From contig CAMLCW010000374.1 of NCBI GenBank assembly GCA_946478645.1, forward strand, positions 1 through 5,017: 5,017 nucleotides of DNA, in the 5' to 3' direction. Within the stretch, counting starts at the first letter, position 1; every line of letters starts with the position of its first letter. This stretch comes from an uncultured Variovorax sp. (GTDB lineage: Bacteria > Pseudomonadota > Gammaproteobacteria > Burkholderiales > Burkholderiaceae). Below are positions 3,928-5,017 of the stretch, piece by piece. The notes below the pieces were generated by a model. That model was not told the DNA's origin, did no database searches, and saw nothing but the letters and a program-made list of their open reading frames with translations. Position numbers and translations under genes: made by a program.

Positions 3928-5017
3928 ATGATCCAGATCACGCTTCCCGACAACTCGCGCCGCGAGTTCCCCGGCCCGGTTTCGGTGGCCGAAGTTGCCC
4001 AGTCCATCGGCCCGGGCCTCGCCAAGATGACGGTGGCCGGCAAGGTCGATGGCCGGCTGGTCGACGCCAGCGACGTCATCGACCATGACGCCAAGCTGCA
4101 GATCATCACGCCCAAGGACGACGAGGGCCTGGAGATCATCCGCCACTCGACGGCCCACCTCGTCGGCCATGCCGTGAAGCAGCTCTACCCGACGGCGCGC
4201 ATGGTGATCGGCCCGGTGATCGAGGAAGGCTTCTACTACGACATCGCCTACGAGCGTCCGTTCACGCCCGAGGACATGGCCGCCATCGAGGCGCGCATGC
4301 GCGAACTGATCGCGCAGGACTACGACGTCGTCAAGAAGATGACGCCGCGTGCCGAAGTGATCGAGGTCTTCAAGTCGCGTGGCGAAGACTACAAGCTGCG
4401 CCTCGTCGAGGACATGCCCGACGAGCAGGCCATGGGCCTGTACTACCACCAGGAATACGTCGACATGTGCCGCGGCCCGCACGTGCCGAACACGCGCTTC
4501 CTGAAGGTCTTCAAGCTCACGAAGCTGGCCGGCGCCTACTGGCGCGGCGACGCCAAGAACGAGCAGCTGCAGCGCATCTACGGCACGGCCTGGGCCGACA
4601 AGAAGCAGCTCGACCAGTACATCCAGCGCATCGAAGAAGCCGAAAAGCGCGACCACCGCAAGCTCGGCAAAGAACTCGACCTGTTCCACATCGACGAAGT
4701 GGCGCCGGGCGTGGTGTTCTGGCACCCCAAGGGCTGGGCGATCTGGCAACAGGTCGAGCAGTACATGCGCGCGATCTACCGCGACACGGGCTACTGGGAA
4801 GTGAAGGGCCCGCAGATCCTCGACAAGAGCTTGTGGGAGAAGACGGGCCACTGGCAGAACTACCGCGACAACATGTTCACGACGGAGTCGGAGAAGCGCG
4901 AGTACGCGCTCAAGCCGATGAACTGCCCGGGCCACGTGCTGATCTTCAAGAGCGACCTGCGCAGCTACCGCGACCTGCCGCTGCGCTACGGCGAGTTCGG
5001 CCAGTGCCACCGCAACG
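3928..5017 (+). CDS. thrS: Threonyl-tRNA synthetase, N-terminal 363 residues (cut by window end)
   Basis: This class II synthetase charges tRNA-Thr with threonine. The frame is open from ATG 3928 to the window edge; the family is about 640 residues, so roughly 57 percent is present. Domains in order: TGS domain (about 1-62, [10 protein letters not shown] start); the editing domain that removes mischarged Ser, with HSTAHL (H73, H77) and DMCRGPH (C181, H185) matching the E. coli editing-site residues; a linker helix region (about 225-245); then the catalytic core with MNCPGH (331-336, Cys333 matching the zinc ligand) and motif 2 FGQCHRN (357-363), where the window ends. The start has a modest AGCAGG (3914-3919) eight bases upstream. 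In related bacteria infC, rpmI and rplT usually follow, outside the window. A putative Thr-codon attenuator precedes it. All 14 Thr codons in this fragment are ACG. Confidence 0.97.
   Translation, partial: MIQITLPDNSRREFPGPVSVAEVAQSIGPGLAKMTVAGKVDGRLVDASDVIDHDAKLQIITPKDDEGLEIIRHSTAHLVGHAVKQLYPTARMVIGPVIEEGFYYDIAYERPFTPEDMAAIEARMRELIAQDYDVVKKMTPRAEVIEVFKSRGEDYKLRLVEDMPDEQAMGLYYHQEYVDMCRGPHVPNTRFLKVFKLTKLAGAYWRGDAKNEQLQRIYGTAWADKKQLDQYIQRIEEAEKRDHRKLGKELDLFHIDEVAPGVVFWHPKGWAIWQQVEQYMRAIYRDTGYWEVKGPQILDKSLWEKTGHWQNYRDNMFTTESEKREYALKPMNCPGHVLIFKSDLRSYRDLPLRYGEFGQCHRN

Noticed and set aside
3709..5010. 433-codon open frame on the minus strand opposite the leader and thrS
   Set aside because: It is an antisense shadow of thrS with a repetitive Leu/Val/Ala/Arg/Asp composition and no family features.

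Overview
The window is GC-rich with strongly G/C-ending codons. Its gene content is a large-subunit-type thiamine-diphosphate enzyme, a Lys/Ala/Pro-tailed SWIB protein, a DMT-family exporter, an isocitrate lyase and a threonyl-tRNA synthetase. This suggests a betaproteobacterium, most likely of the Comamonadaceae (Variovorax/Acidovorax-like). That placement is inferred from gene style and was not searched.

Layout: (1) 1-429, plus strand: the C-terminal end of an acetolactate-synthase-like enzyme. It ends at a two-way terminator (about 442-468) that also serves the gene facing it. (2) 495-938, minus strand: a small nucleoid-type protein with a Lys-Lys-repeat tail followed by a SWIB domain. (3) 939-1092: an AT-rich gap with a hairpin terminator and a plausible promoter for the SWIB gene. 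(4) 1093-2019, minus strand: a ten-helix EamA/DMT transporter with an apparent TTG start. (5) 2020-2313: a divergent intergenic region. Its AT-rich core carries inverted repeats and a strong palindrome laid over the likely aceA promoter. (6) 2314-3645, plus strand: complete isocitrate lyase (aceA) with a strong terminator at 3670-3697. (7) 3700-3927: a long leader in front of thrS. (8) 3928 to the window end, plus strand: thrS, cut off by the window edge inside the catalytic domain.

The most interesting part is the thrS leader. It holds a 24-codon open reading frame (3763-3837) with five threonine codons, four of them among its first eight codons. Stable hairpins follow, then an intrinsic terminator (3877-3903) 24 bases before the thrS start codon. 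The eight bases that begin at the last base of the leader stop codon (3837-3844) are perfectly complementary to the 5' arm of that terminator and its flank (3880-3887). This is the architecture of ribosome-mediated attenuation sensing threonyl-tRNA, and it would make thrS (and probably genes after it) respond to threonine starvation. The thrS fragment itself uses only ACG for its 14 threonines, whereas aceA next door mostly uses ACC.

The other genes look like unrelated neighbours rather than one pathway: branched-chain or related carboligation chemistry, nucleoid structure, export, glyoxylate shunt, and translation.
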